Positions 27,808-36,481 of a stretch of DNA of 64,000 nt are shown in pieces (within the stretch, counting starts at the first letter, position 1; each line of letters opens with the position of its first letter). Source of the DNA: Streptomyces graminofaciens (lineage in GTDB: Bacteria; Actinomycetota; Actinomycetes; Streptomycetales; Streptomycetaceae); assembly GCF_030294945.1 (NCBI RefSeq), contig NZ_AP018448.1, positions 3,596,001 to 3,660,000 on the forward strand, given 5' to 3'. Under the pieces are notes generated by a model that saw only the letters and a program-made list of their open reading frames with translations, did not search any database and had not been told where the DNA came from. Made by a program: the position numbers and the translations under genes.

Positions 27808-29142
27808 TCAGACGTCGAACTCCCCGTCCCTGGTCTCCGGCAGAGCCAGCACACACACCAGGCTGATCAGGCACATCCCGCCCGCGTAGAGACCGAGCAC
27901 CAGCGGTGACGCCCAGTGGCTGTTCAGCCAGGTGGCGACCAGCGGAGCGAAACCGCCGCCGAGGGTGTTGGCGAGGATGAACGTCGCGGACGCGCCGGTG
28001 TAGCGCAGGCGGGCGGGGAACAGCTCCGGCAGAAACGCCGCGATCGGTGCGAACATCAACGAGAACAGGGCCAGGCCGACCGTGAACGCGCCCGCGATGA
28101 CGAGCCCGTCACGGGTGTTCAGCGCCGCGAACATGGGCAGCGCCCACACGACGCACCCGATCGCGCCCGCGAGGATCACCGGCCGTCTGCCCACCCGGTC
28201 GGCCAGCCGGGCGGCTGGCACGGTGACGGCGGCCGCGGCGACGGCCCCCGCGCTCGCGGCGGCCAGCATGGTGCTCTGGGAGATGCCGAGGGCTTTCGGC
28301 CCGTACGAGATGCTGTAGACGATCGTCAGGTAGTAGACCGACGAGCCGCCGATGCCCGCGCCGATCCCGAGCAGCAGCCGGCCCGGGTGTTCCCTGAGCA
28401 GAGCGCCGAGCGGAAACCGGGGCGCGGCACCCGTGGTGCGTCCCCGCTCCGCGAACACCGGGGACTCGGTGACCCTCGTACGTACCCACAGCCCCATGAC
28501 GATCAGTACGGCGCTCAGCAGGAAGGGCACGCGCCAGGCCCCGGCGGCGAAGCCGTCCCGGCCGGCGATCGAGAGGGTCGGCAGAATCACGGCGCTGGAC
28601 AGCAGGAAGCCGAGCAGCGGGCCCACCTGGGGTATCGAGGCGTACATCGCCCGGCGCCCCGGGGGCGCGTGCTCGGCGGCCAGCAGGACCGCGCCGCCCC
28701 ACTCGCCGCCCATACTGACGCCCTGCAGCAGGCGGAGCGCCACCAGCAGGACGGGGGCGAGAAGGCCGGCGGTCTCGTACGTCGGAAGCAGCCCGACCCC
28801 CACCGTCGCCACGCCCATCAGGAGGAGTGAGATGACCAGTGCCCGTTTGCGGCCCAGTCGGTCGCCGATCGTGCCGAACAGCACCACGCCCACGGGGCGG
28901 GCCAGGAACGCGGCGGTGAAGGTGAGGAAGGCGGCGAGGGTCTGGAGCGTGGTGTTGCCTGCCGGAAAGAAGGCCGGGCCGAGGACGAGTGCGGCGGTGG
29001 TGCCGTACACGGCGAAGTCGTAGTACTCGACCGTGGTTCCGATGAGGCTCGCGACGGCGACCCGTGACACCGTGCGCTTGTCACCGCTCCGGTCGCTCGG
29101 GGCGGTGTCGGGGGGTGCGAGCGGTCTGACGCTTTCGGACAT
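27808..29142 (-). CDS. MFS transporter, metabolite:H+ symporter (MHS) type
   Basis: The 444-residue protein has twelve hydrophobic segments and MHS-family marks: VEYYDFAVYGT at the first helix, RPVGVVLFGTIGDRLGRKRAL as the loop 2-3 motif, GGEWGGAVLLAAEHAPPGRR, and a second GRRPV loop. Relatives import shikimate, aromatic acids, 2-oxoglutarate or betaines. The ATG at 29142 (MSESVRPL) is chosen over a longer frame that would overrun the operator. It is a close paralogue of the transporter at 45714 (same length, same motifs), and both share the palindromic operator. It may import a precursor or export the product of this locus. Confidence 0.92.
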   Translation of the reverse strand: MSESVRPLAPPDTAPSDRSGDKRTVSRVAVASLIGTTVEYYDFAVYGTTAALVLGPAFFPAGNTTLQTLAAFLTFTAAFLARPVGVVLFGTIGDRLGRKRALVISLLLMGVATVGVGLLPTYETAGLLAPVLLVALRLLQGVSMGGEWGGAVLLAAEHAPPGRRAMYASIPQVGPLLGFLLSSAVILPTLSIAGRDGFAAGAWRVPFLLSAVLIVMGLWVRTRVTESPVFAERGRTTGAAPRFPLGALLREHPGRLLLGIGAGIGGSSVYYLTIVYSISYGPKALGISQSTMLAAASAGAVAAAAVTVPAARLADRVGRRPVILAGAIGCVVWALPMFAALNTRDGLVIAGAFTVGLALFSLMFAPIAAFLPELFPARLRYTGASATFILANTLGGGFAPLVATWLNSHWASPLVLGLYAGGMCLISLVCVLALPETRDGEFDV

Positions 29143-29251
29143 GAGCGGCTCACTTCTGCTGGGACTGCGGCCTCGGATGCCGGTGATCCGCACCACAGTG
29201 GGGACTTGGTGCCAGCAAGGTGCGGCCTGGCCGAAACCCGCGCACGCGGAT

Positions 29252-29268
29252 GTGCCGTTCTGCGGCAC
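29252..29268. promoter_or_regulatory. Palindromic operator, copy 3 (MFS / XRE-cupin)
   Basis: The sequence gtgccgttctgcggcac is an inverted repeat with arms GTGCCG/CGGCAC. It is located 109 bp from the MFS start and 89 bp from the XRE-cupin GTG. Presence before the regulator gene itself suggests autoregulation. Confidence 0.75.
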
Positions 29269-29357
29269 GCGGGAGGCGGCCGCGCCGTGGGCACTCCGTC
29301 GAAGTGCCGACCGTGGCCGGGGTCCGCTGCTCTCTGACCTGTGCCTAGAGTGGTGCT

Positions 29358-29960
29358 GTGTCTTCAGGTAATGGTGTGGTGGCGCGTAATGTGCGCTTTC
29401 TCAGAGAGCAGCGTGGTCTGTCTTTGGCTGAGTTGGCCCGACAGGCGGGGCTGGCGAAACAGACGCTGTCGAATCTGGAGCAGGGGACGGGTAATCCCAC
29501 GGTGGACACCTTGTTCTCGATCGCGGCGGCGCTGGGTGTGCCGGTCACCAGGCTGGTGGCGGAACGCGAACAGGTGATGACCGTGCAGCGGGGCGACGAG
29601 GTCGTCTGGGAGCGGCACGAGGGCTATGAGTCCCGGGCGTTGGACCACATCTACGGGTCCGGTGTCATCGAGAACTACGTGGTGCGGATCGGTGAGGACG
29701 CGGGGGCGCCGTGTGATGCGCATCCGGTGGGGACGCTGGAACACCTGTATGTGATCAGCGGGCGGGTACGCGTCGGTCCCGCCGACGGGCCGGTGGAGCT
29801 GTCGGCCGGTGACTTCGTGCGCTACCCGGGCGACCGGCCGCACGTGTACGAGTCGTTGGACGGCGAGAGCCTGGTGCACATCGTGGTCAGTGTGCCCCGG
29901 GTGCAGCCCGGCACCAGCGGCACGACCGTCGTCCGTACCCACGGCGGCGGCCGCCACTGA
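29358..29960 (+). CDS. XRE family regulator with C-terminal cupin sensor domain
   Basis: The 200-residue protein has an N-terminal helix-turn-helix of the XRE type (residues 8-62; REQRGLSLAELARQAGLAKQTLSNLEQG, NPTVDTLFSIAAALG) and a C-terminal cupin with the usual Gly/His pattern (EHLYVISGRVRVGP, GDFVRYPGDRPHVYE). Such proteins regulate catabolic or antibiotic genes in response to small metabolites bound in the cupin. It is divergent from the first MFS gene with an operator copy between them, making it the best candidate for the factor that recognises the GTGCCG-CGGCAC palindrome. GTG at 29358 is the first plausible start; no strong ribosome-binding site precedes it, so the transcript may be leaderless. 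Confidence 0.92.
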   Translation: MSSGNGVVARNVRFLREQRGLSLAELARQAGLAKQTLSNLEQGTGNPTVDTLFSIAAALGVPVTRLVAEREQVMTVQRGDEVVWERHEGYESRALDHIYGSGVIENYVVRIGEDAGAPCDAHPVGTLEHLYVISGRVRVGPADGPVELSAGDFVRYPGDRPHVYESLDGESLVHIVVSVPRVQPGTSGTTVVRTHGGGRH

Positions 29961-29968
29961 GCGACTGC

Positions 29969-29982
29969 CCCGCCGCGGCGGG
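29969..29982. terminator. Short GC palindrome between convergent regulator genes
   Basis: The perfect 14-bp palindrome CCCGCCGCGGCGGG lies in the 41-bp gap between the XRE-cupin and IclR genes. A stem-loop could form only with a few central bases unpaired, so terminator function is tentative. Confidence 0.3.
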
Positions 29983-30001
29983 TGCCGTCCGACGGGCGGG
30001 G

Positions 30002-30844
30002 TCAGGCCCCGGACAGCGCGCCGATCCCGGCCGGTACCGCCTGCCGCGCCCTCGCCGAGGAGACTGCCCGGCTCGCCTCGTACGCCACGCGGCGCAGCGC
30101 CGGGGCGAAGCGGGCGGGGTCGAAGCGGCGGTCCGCGCCCGCGATGGAGAGGGCCGCCACGGGGCGACCGGCGGGCCCCATGATCGGTACGGCGACGCAG
30201 GTGAGGCCGAGGACGGCTTCCTGGCGGTCGTAGGCGATGCCGTCCTGGCGGATGCGGCGCAGATCGGCCCGGAAGCTGCAGGGGTCGGCGAGGGTGTACT
30301 CGGTGCGCGCGGTCAGCCCGGCCTCGATGGCGGCCTCGGCGGCGTCGTGGTCGAACGCCAGGAGGGCTTTGCCGACCCCCGTGCAGTAGGCGGGCAGACG
30401 GGCGCCGATCCGGGAGGGCGAGCGGGCCGCCCGGTGACCGTGGAGCTTGTTGACGTAGACGATGTTCGTGCCGTGGAGCACGGCGAGATGGACGGTCTCG
30501 CGGGTCAGCTCGTACAGATCCGCCAGGTGGGGCAGCAACCGCTCCTGAAGCAGTGGAGTGGTGGGGCCGTAGGCGCGGCTGCCGATGTCGATGAGCTGAG
30601 CGCCCAACCGGTAGTCGCTGCCGACCCGCTCGACGAGGTCGTTGCGCTGCAGGATGCCCAGCAGCCGGAAGGTCGTCGACTTGCTCATCCGGGTGCGGCG
30701 GGCCAGCTCGCTCACGCCGATCTCGCCGTCCATCTCGGCGAGGGACTTCAGCAGGGTGAGCGCCTTGTCGACCGCGGTCCGCTGTTCCGGTGCGGTGTCC
30801 GGTGCGGGTGCGTTGTGGTGCGGGAGGGGGGAGTGGAGTGGCAT
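30002..30844 (-). CDS. IclR family transcriptional regulator
   Basis: The 280-residue protein has an N-terminal winged helix-turn-helix (about residues 25-85; AVDKALTLLKSLAEMDGEIG, ELARRTRMSKSTTFRLLGIL) and a C-terminal IclR effector domain (TVHLAVLHGTNIVYVNKLHG, GVGKALLAF). IclR proteins often control aromatic catabolism. It is divergent from the ring-hydroxylating dioxygenase operon, which it most likely regulates in response to phenylpropionate, cinnamate or an intermediate. The ATG at 30844 follows GGGAG; an upstream in-frame ATG at 30886 would overlap the palindromes and is less likely. Confidence 0.9.
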   Translation of the reverse strand: MPLHSPLPHHNAPAPDTAPEQRTAVDKALTLLKSLAEMDGEIGVSELARRTRMSKSTTFRLLGILQRNDLVERVGSDYRLGAQLIDIGSRAYGPTTPLLQERLLPHLADLYELTRETVHLAVLHGTNIVYVNKLHGHRAARSPSRIGARLPAYCTGVGKALLAFDHDAAEAAIEAGLTARTEYTLADPCSFRADLRRIRQDGIAYDRQEAVLGLTCVAVPIMGPAGRPVAALSIAGADRRFDPARFAPALRRVAYEASRAVSSARARQAVPAGIGALSGA

Positions 30845-30882
30845 GGGGGGCTCCCGGTGAGCGGTCACGACGATCCGGCGTT

Positions 30883-30905
30883 CCATTAAAATGGACGCAC
30901 GTCCA
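30883..30905. promoter_or_regulatory. Overlapping palindromes, candidate IclR operator
   Basis: CCATT-AA-AATGG (30883-30894) overlaps TGGACG-CA-CGTCCA (30892-30905). Both are perfect inverted repeats in the short region between the IclR gene and the dioxygenase operon. The spacing fits a regulator that controls the operon and represses itself. Confidence 0.6.
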
Positions 30906-31041
30906 ATCTAGGGGACCGTTTCCGGCTTGTAAACGGGTGGGAAGCCCGCGCGCACGATGCGGCTGAATCGAATCCCCGCGCTGTTCCACATCCCGGCACG
31001 GTGGCTGGGCAGGGCGTCGCCGGCCGACGTCTGCTGTGCCC

Positions 31042-32346
31042 ATGGAGCGACACCGTGAGCCGTCCGTCGACGTCGGCGCCTACTTCGACCTCGACCGGGG
31101 CCTGATCGACCGGACGATCTTCGGCGATGCCGGCCTGTACCGGCAGGAGCTGCGCCGTGTGTTCGCGCCGAGCTGGCTGTTCCTCGCGCACGAGAGCCAG
31201 TTCGCGAAGCCGGGCGACTTCTTCACCACGTACATGGGTGAGGATCCGGTCATCGTCACGATGGGCCGGGACCGGAAGCTGCGGGCCTTCCTCAACGCCT
31301 GCCGCCACCGGGGCATGCGGGTCTGCCGCGCCGACGCGGGCGCCACGAAGGCGTTCACGTGCAGCTATCACGGCTGGGCGTACGACACCTCCGGCAAGCT
31401 GATCAACGTACCCAACGGCGAGGACTACCCCGCCCACTTCGAGCAGGAGAAGTGGGGACTGATCGAGGTCGCGCAGCTCGACACGTACAAGGGGCTCGTC
31501 TTCGCGACCTGGAACCCCGAGGCGCCGCCGCTGGTCGAGGCGCTGGGCGGCCTCGCCTGGTATCTGGACGCCATGCTCGACCGCGACCCGGAAGGCACCG
31601 AGGTCGTCGGCGGGGTGCACAAGTGGGTGCTGGAGGGCAACTGGAAGCTCGCCGCCGAGCAGTTCGCCTCCGACTGGTACCACGTCAACATCTCGCACGC
31701 CTCGGCGCTGATGGTCATGTCGCCGACGGGCAAGGGGCCCAAGACCGAGATCGTGCAGACACCGGGACGGCAGTACACCGATCCGCTCGGCCACGGACAC
31801 GGCTTCCCCACCCACCCCAAGAGCCGCTTCGACGACCGGGTCGTGCACGACTGGTACGACTACGACGCGCTGCGCGAGCGTCTCGGTGACGCCCGCGTCG
31901 AGGGCCCGATGACCACCGGCCACGGCACGGTCTTCCCGAACTTCTCCTATCTGCCGGTCAACGGCTCCATCCGTGTCTGGCATCCCAAGGGCCCGGACCG
32001 GATGGAGGTGTGGGCCTGGACGCTCGTCGACAGGTCGATGCCGGACGAGGTCAAGGACGCCCAGCGGATCTACAACCTGCGCACGTTCGGACCGACGGGC
32101 ATCTTCGAGCAGGACGACGGCGAGAACTGGTCGGAGGTCCAGGCCACCGCCCACGGCTTCGTGTCCGGCTCCATGACCCTCAACTACCAGATGGGCCTGG
32201 GACTCGAGACGCAGGACGGTATCCATCCCGGTACCACCGGCCATCTCTACAGCGACGGCGCCGCCCGCGGCTTCTACACCCGCTGGCGCGACCTGATGAA
32301 CACACCCGCCTGGCACGAGAACGTCACGGAGAAGGACACCCCATGA
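31042..32346 (+). CDS. hcaE: Ring-hydroxylating dioxygenase alpha subunit, 3-phenylpropionate/cinnamate type
   Basis: The 434-residue catalytic subunit has a Rieske domain (CRHRGMRVC then CSYHGWAYD) and a C-terminal iron domain with the ligand run SDWYHVNISH providing two histidines. Together with its own ferredoxin, reductase and beta subunit it forms a class II three-component dioxygenase of the biphenyl/phenylpropionate type, adding O2 across the ring to give a cis-dihydrodiol. Assignment to phenylpropionate/cinnamate rests mainly on the co-transcribed mhpB homologue. A GTG two codons upstream (31036) is an alternative start; no clear ribosome-binding site is seen for either. The stop overlaps the ferredoxin ATG. 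Confidence 0.9.
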   Translation: MERHREPSVDVGAYFDLDRGLIDRTIFGDAGLYRQELRRVFAPSWLFLAHESQFAKPGDFFTTYMGEDPVIVTMGRDRKLRAFLNACRHRGMRVCRADAGATKAFTCSYHGWAYDTSGKLINVPNGEDYPAHFEQEKWGLIEVAQLDTYKGLVFATWNPEAPPLVEALGGLAWYLDAMLDRDPEGTEVVGGVHKWVLEGNWKLAAEQFASDWYHVNISHASALMVMSPTGKGPKTEIVQTPGRQYTDPLGHGHGFPTHPKSRFDDRVVHDWYDYDALRERLGDARVEGPMTTGHGTVFPNFSYLPVNGSIRVWHPKGPDRMEVWAWTLVDRSMPDEVKDAQRIYNLRTFGPTGIFEQDDGENWSEVQATAHGFVSGSMTLNYQMGLGLETQDGIHPGTTGHLYSDGAARGFYTRWRDLMNTPAWHENVTEKDTP

Positions 32347-32690
32347 GCACGACCAGCACCGGTATCCGCGTCGCCGAGGTGGGCGACATCGAGGACGGCG
32401 AGGCGCTGAAGGTACCCGCCGAGAGCACCGGCCACGGTGACGCCATCGCCGTCTTCCACGACAACGGCGCCTACTACGCCCTCGACGACACCTGCTCCCA
32501 CGGCCAGGCATCCCTCTCCGAAGGCTGGATCGAGAACGGCGAGGTCGAGTGCCCGCTGCACAGCGCCCGCTTCTGCCTCAAGTCCGGCGAACCGCAGTGC
32601 ATGCCCGCCACCGTCGCCGCCCGCACCCACCGGGTCGAGGTCCGCGACGACGCCGTCTGGCTGCACCCCGGCCAGGGGGCCACCGCATGA
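32343..32690 (+). CDS. hcaC: Rieske-type ferredoxin of the dioxygenase
   Basis: The 115-residue protein is almost entirely one Rieske domain: CSHGQASLSEG with Cys and His, then CPLHSARF with the second pair. It resembles BphF/HcaC ferredoxins that carry electrons from the reductase to the oxygenase. It is coupled by ATGA overlaps to the alpha subunit upstream and the reductase downstream, which supports a stoichiometric electron-transfer chain. Confidence 0.93.
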   Translation: MSTTSTGIRVAEVGDIEDGEALKVPAESTGHGDAIAVFHDNGAYYALDDTCSHGQASLSEGWIENGEVECPLHSARFCLKSGEPQCMPATVAARTHRVEVRDDAVWLHPGQGATA

Positions 32691-33898
32691 ACCACCCGCG
32701 GCGCATCGCCGTCGTCGGCGCGGGCCTGGCCGCCGTCTCGACCTGCGACGCACTGCGCGCCCAGGGCTACGACGGCGAACTGGTGCTGTACTCCGCCGAG
32801 CGCGGACTGCCGTACGACCGGCCCCCGCTGAGCAAGGACGTCCTGCTCGGCAAGGCCCGACGCGAGGACGTCCTGCTGCGCCCGGAGCAGTGGTACGAGG
32901 AGCGGCGCGTCGACCTGCGCGAGGGCACCCCGGTCCGGGCGATCCGCAGGGACGCGGGTGGCCTGGAGCCGGCCGACGGGTCGGTCGTGAACGCCGACCG
33001 GATCGTGCTGGCCACCGGCGGCACCCCGCGTCCACTCCCCGTGCCCGGCGGCGACGACCCGGCCGTACACCCGTTGCGCACCTGGGAGGACGCCGAGCGG
33101 CTGCGCGAACGTCTGCTGCCCGGCGCGCGGGTGGCCGTGGTCGGGGCCGGGCTGATCGGCGCCGAGACCGCGGCCGTCGCCCACGCCCTGGGCTGCCGGG
33201 TCACCCTGATCGACCCGGTGGCCGTGCCGCTGGCCGCGGTGGTCGGTGAGGACATCGCGGGCGCGCTGCACGCTCGGCACACCGACGAGGGCATCGAGGT
33301 GATCACGGCCGGTGTCGAGCGCGTCGAGCGCGGGTCGGCGGGGGTTCTGCTGCACCTGGTCGGGCACGGCCGGGTCGTCGCCGCCGACACGGTGGTCGTC
33401 GGCATCGGCATCCGGCCGGCCACGGAGTTGGCGGAGGCGGCGGGGCTGACGGTCGACAACGGGATCGTCGTCCACGCCGGTGGGCGCACCTCCCACCCGA
33501 ACGTCTTCGCCGTCGGCGACGTCGCCCGGCGGGAAGGCCATCGCGTACGGCACGAGCACTGGGAGGCCGCCCAGCGGGACGGCGAGGCCGCCGCGTTCGG
33601 CATTCTGGGGCTGCCGGTGCCGGAGCACGGCGCGCCGTGGTTCTGGTCGGATCGCCATGGCTCGCGGCTGGAGGCGGTCGGCACGATGGCTCTGGCCGAG
33701 CGGACCGTGGTGCGGGGCGACCCCGGCAGCGGAGCCTTCACGGTCTTCGGGCTGCGCGCGGACCAGGTGGTCGCCGCAGCCGCCATCGACCGGGCTCGGG
33801 ACGCGAAGGCCGCGCGGCGGCTCGTCGACCGCGGCATCGTCGTCGACGCGGGGCGGCTGGCCGATGAGGGCGCGGATCTGCGTGCGCTGCTCCGCTGA
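32687..33898 (+). CDS. hcaD: Ferredoxin reductase, FAD-dependent
   Basis: The 403-residue BphA4/HcaD-like reductase has an N-terminal FAD motif AVVGAGLAAVSTCDAL, the PYDRPPLSK block, an NADH motif VAVVGAGLIGAETAAVA, and FAVGDVARRE near the C-terminus. It transfers electrons from NADH to the Rieske ferredoxin encoded just upstream. ATG at 32687 overlaps the ferredoxin stop. A 213-bp non-coding stretch separates it from the beta subunit gene. Confidence 0.92.
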   Translation: MNHPRRIAVVGAGLAAVSTCDALRAQGYDGELVLYSAERGLPYDRPPLSKDVLLGKARREDVLLRPEQWYEERRVDLREGTPVRAIRRDAGGLEPADGSVVNADRIVLATGGTPRPLPVPGGDDPAVHPLRTWEDAERLRERLLPGARVAVVGAGLIGAETAAVAHALGCRVTLIDPVAVPLAAVVGEDIAGALHARHTDEGIEVITAGVERVERGSAGVLLHLVGHGRVVAADTVVVGIGIRPATELAEAAGLTVDNGIVVHAGGRTSHPNVFAVGDVARREGHRVRHEHWEAAQRDGEAAAFGILGLPVPEHGAPWFWSDRHGSRLEAVGTMALAERTVVRGDPGSGAFTVFGLRADQVVAAAAIDRARDAKAARRLVDRGIVVDAGRLADEGADLRALLR

Positions 33899-33961
33899 AG
33901 GTGTTGCCGGGGCCGCGCCCCGGACGGCCGGATCAGGGGCTGCCACGTGATGTCGGTTGTC

Positions 33962-34007
33962 TGCCGCGGGCTGTCTGTGGCCGGTCGCGCGGTTCCTCAC
34001 GCCCCTT
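33962..34007. repeat. Streptomyces-type extragenic repeat, copy 1
   Basis: The stretch containing ggtcgcgcggttcctcacgc followed by ccctt resembles an extragenic element I recall as scattered through streptomycete genomes (consensus like gtcgcgcagttccccgcgcc). It lies inside the dioxygenase operon between reductase and beta subunit genes, suggesting the gap was acquired or enlarged. A diverged copy is at 52116-52148. Confidence 0.5.
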
Positions 34008-34111
34008 CACGGCGCCACCTTGCCGTGCCGTCCACCGGCACACCCGCTCCCCAAACCACCCCCTCCGCGCTGGAATGACCCCCGAGCGCGGACCGCAGGA
34101 GGACCCACCCC

Positions 34112-34669
34112 ATGAGCATCCACCCCCCGGAGTCGACGACTCCCTCGGCCGTCTCGTACGACGACATCCGGCTGCACTTCGAGGTGCAGCGCCTGTACGC
34201 CGTCGAGGCGCGGCTGCTCGACGAGCACCGGTACGCGGACTGGCTGGAGTTGTTCGCCGACGATCTGCACTACTGGGCGCCGGTGCGCACGAACCGGCTG
34301 CGCCGTCAGCAGGCCCTGGCGGACGGGTCGCCCGGCGAGGTGGCGATCTTCGACGAGACCAAGGCGAGTCTGGCCTGGCGGATCCGTCGCTTCGACTCGG
34401 GCATGGCCTGGGCCGAGGATCCGCCCTCAAGGACCCGGCACCTGATCACCAACGTCCTGGTCAGGGCGGCCGACGAGCCCGGCGAGTACATCGCGGAGTC
34501 GGCGTTCCTCTGCTACCGCAACCGGCTGGAGCGCGAGGTCGACATCTACGCCGGCGGTCGCACGGACACCCTGCGCCGTACCGGGGACGGCGGCCTGCTG
34601 ATCGCCCGCCGCACGATCCTGCTCGACCAGAACGTCCTGCTCGCCAAGAACATCAGCACCTTCCTGTGA
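34112..34669 (+). CDS. hcaF: Ring-hydroxylating dioxygenase beta subunit
   Basis: This 185-residue NTF2-fold protein (YDDIRLHFEVQRLYAVEARLLDEHRYADWLELFADDLHYW arrangement, then the FYCYRNR-like FLCYRNRLEREV and a C-terminal RRTILLDQNVLLAKNISTFL) is the structural partner of the alpha subunit in alpha3beta3 dioxygenases. Beta subunits usually sit next to alpha; here it comes after the ferredoxin and reductase genes, separated by a repeat-bearing gap. The RBS GCAGGAGG lies upstream of ATG 34112. Confidence 0.9.
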   Translation: MSIHPPESTTPSAVSYDDIRLHFEVQRLYAVEARLLDEHRYADWLELFADDLHYWAPVRTNRLRRQQALADGSPGEVAIFDETKASLAWRIRRFDSGMAWAEDPPSRTRHLITNVLVRAADEPGEYIAESAFLCYRNRLEREVDIYAGGRTDTLRRTGDGGLLIARRTILLDQNVLLAKNISTFL

Positions 34670-34687
34670 TGACCGACGGAGACCCAC

Positions 34688-35554
34688 GTGAGCACTGCAC
34701 AGACTGAAGAGCCGAAGCTCGTCGAGCACACCGTGCACACGACGCTCGGGACCGTCGCGGTCAGCGAGGCCGGCGAGGGGCCGGTGCTGGTGATGCTGCA
34801 CGGCGGTGGCCCCGGCGCGAGCGCCGTGGCCAACTACCGCCAGAACCTGGCCGCCCTCACCCCGCACTTCCGGGTCGTCCTGCCCGACCAGCCGGGATTC
34901 GGCGGCAGTTACCGGCCCACCGAGGCGGACCTCGACGCCCGCGGCATCACCGAGATCACGGTCGACGCCCTGCTGCAGACCCTGGACGCGCTCGGCGTCG
35001 ACCGCTTCCACCTGCTGGGCAACAGCCTCGGCGGTGCCGCCGCCATCGCGACCGCGCTCGCCGCCCCCGAGCGGGTCGAGAAGCTGGTGCTGATGGCGCC
35101 GGGCGGCGGCTGGCTGCCGTTCGGGCCGACCCCGACCGAGGGCCAGAAGGCCATGTTCCGCTACTACAACGGCGAAGGCCCGACCGTGAAGAAGATGCGG
35201 GACTTCATCCGTGTCATGACGGCCGAGCCGAAGCGCTGGGAGGACACGGTCCAGGCCCGCTACGAGGCCTCCCTCGACGAGTCCCACATCGCCTTCTACC
35301 ACGCCTACAACGCGGCCTTCGCCAAGCGCCACGGCATGGACCCGCTCTGGCAGCGCGTCCACCGGATCAAGGCACCCACCCTTCTCCTCTGGGGCCGCGA
35401 CGACCGCACCATCACCCTCGACGGGGCCCAGCTGATGCTCAAGCAGATCCGCGACGTCCAGCTGCATGTCTTCGGCGGCTGCGGCCACTGGGTGCAGTTG
35501 GAGCGGCAGGCCGAGTTCGAGCGCCTGGTCACCGACTTCCTCGGAGCCCGGTGA
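34688..35554 (+). CDS. mhpC: Alpha/beta hydrolase, meta-cleavage product hydrolase
   Basis: The 288-residue serine hydrolase has the oxyanion motif MLHGGGPGASAVANY, the nucleophile GNSLGGAA, the Asp in LLWGRDDRTI and the His in FGGCGHWVQLE. This is the MhpC/BphD C-C bond hydrolase pattern, which cleaves the ring-fission product into 2-hydroxypenta-2,4-dienoate and succinate or fumarate. It precedes the cis-diol dehydrogenase with a TGATG/GTGA overlap. The start is GTG at 34688. Confidence 0.9.
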   Translation: MSTAQTEEPKLVEHTVHTTLGTVAVSEAGEGPVLVMLHGGGPGASAVANYRQNLAALTPHFRVVLPDQPGFGGSYRPTEADLDARGITEITVDALLQTLDALGVDRFHLLGNSLGGAAAIATALAAPERVEKLVLMAPGGGWLPFGPTPTEGQKAMFRYYNGEGPTVKKMRDFIRVMTAEPKRWEDTVQARYEASLDESHIAFYHAYNAAFAKRHGMDPLWQRVHRIKAPTLLLWGRDDRTITLDGAQLMLKQIRDVQLHVFGGCGHWVQLERQAEFERLVTDFLGAR

Positions 35555-36375
35555 TGGGCGGCTGGCTGGAGGGCGACGTCGCCCTGATCACCGGCGGCGG
35601 CTCCGGCATCGGCCGCGCGGTCGCCCTGCGGTATCTGGCCGAGGGCGCGCGGGTCGCCGTACTGGACCGGGACACGGGGCGGCCGGGCGACCTCCCGGAC
35701 GGCGTGCTGACCGTCACCGGGGACGTGCGCTCCCCCGAGGACCTGCACCGGGCCGTCGAGACCACCGTGGAGCGCTTCGGCAAACTCGACATCCTCGTCC
35801 CGAACGCCGGAATCTGGGACTACCACCGCAGCGTCACCCGGCTGACCGGCGAGGAGCTGTCCGACGCGTTCGACGAACTGTTCGGCATCAACGTCAAGGG
35901 CTATCTCCTGGCCGTGGAGGCCGCCTGGCGCGAGCTGGCCGCCACACGCGGGAGCATCGTCATGACCCTGTCCAACGCCTCCTTCCACACCGACGGCGGC
36001 GGCTCTCTCTACACCGCCAGCAAACACGCCTGCCTCGGACTGCTCCGCCAGCTCGCCTACGAACTGGCACCCAAGATCCGCGTCAACGGCGTCGCCACCG
36101 GCGGCATGCGCACCCAGCTGAGCGGCCCCGAGAGCCTCGGCCTGCACCACCGCACCCTGGCCGCCTCCTTCGCCAGGAACGAGGCCTCCGGCGAGGCACA
36201 GCCGCCCCTCATCCCCTTGTACGACTCCAGCGTCGAGCCGGAGGATTTCACCGGCCCCTATGTCCTGCTCGCCTCCCGCGCCAACAGCGCCACCGTCACC
36301 GGAGCCGTCATCCCGGCCGACGGAGGCATCGCCGTACGAGGCTTCCGTACCGCCGCCGGCGGCACCGGTCTGTAG
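35554..36375 (+). CDS. hcaB: cis-Dihydrodiol dehydrogenase, SDR family
   Basis: The 273-residue SDR (VALITGGGSGIGRAVA, PNAGIWDYH, catalytic Ser in TLSNASFH, YTASK) matches the BphB/HcaB group, which oxidises the cis-dihydrodiol made by the dioxygenase to the catechol. The PNAGIWDY block is distinctive for this group. ATG at 35554 sits in a TGATG overlap with the hydrolase; GTG at 35551 is possible. It completes the chain from arene to 2,3-dihydroxyphenyl compound. Confidence 0.9.
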   Translation: MGGWLEGDVALITGGGSGIGRAVALRYLAEGARVAVLDRDTGRPGDLPDGVLTVTGDVRSPEDLHRAVETTVERFGKLDILVPNAGIWDYHRSVTRLTGEELSDAFDELFGINVKGYLLAVEAAWRELAATRGSIVMTLSNASFHTDGGGSLYTASKHACLGLLRQLAYELAPKIRVNGVATGGMRTQLSGPESLGLHHRTLAASFARNEASGEAQPPLIPLYDSSVEPEDFTGPYVLLASRANSATVTGAVIPADGGIAVRGFRTAAGGTGL

Positions 36376-36407
36376 AAATCCTCCGTTTCCCGTACGCCGG
36401 CCGTCAC

Positions 36408-36468
36408 ACATCGAGTACGACAGTCATCGAGCATCCGTACGACAGCCACCGAGCACGACAGCCATTGA
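36408..36468. repeat. Imperfect short tandem repeats before the CoA ligase gene
   Basis: Three to four imperfect copies built on catcgag and cgacagc fill most of the short gap between the cis-diol dehydrogenase and the CoA ligase. They precede the ligase RBS GAAGGAG. No function is evident. Confidence 0.6.
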
Positions 36469-36481
36469 AGGAGCCGCCGCC

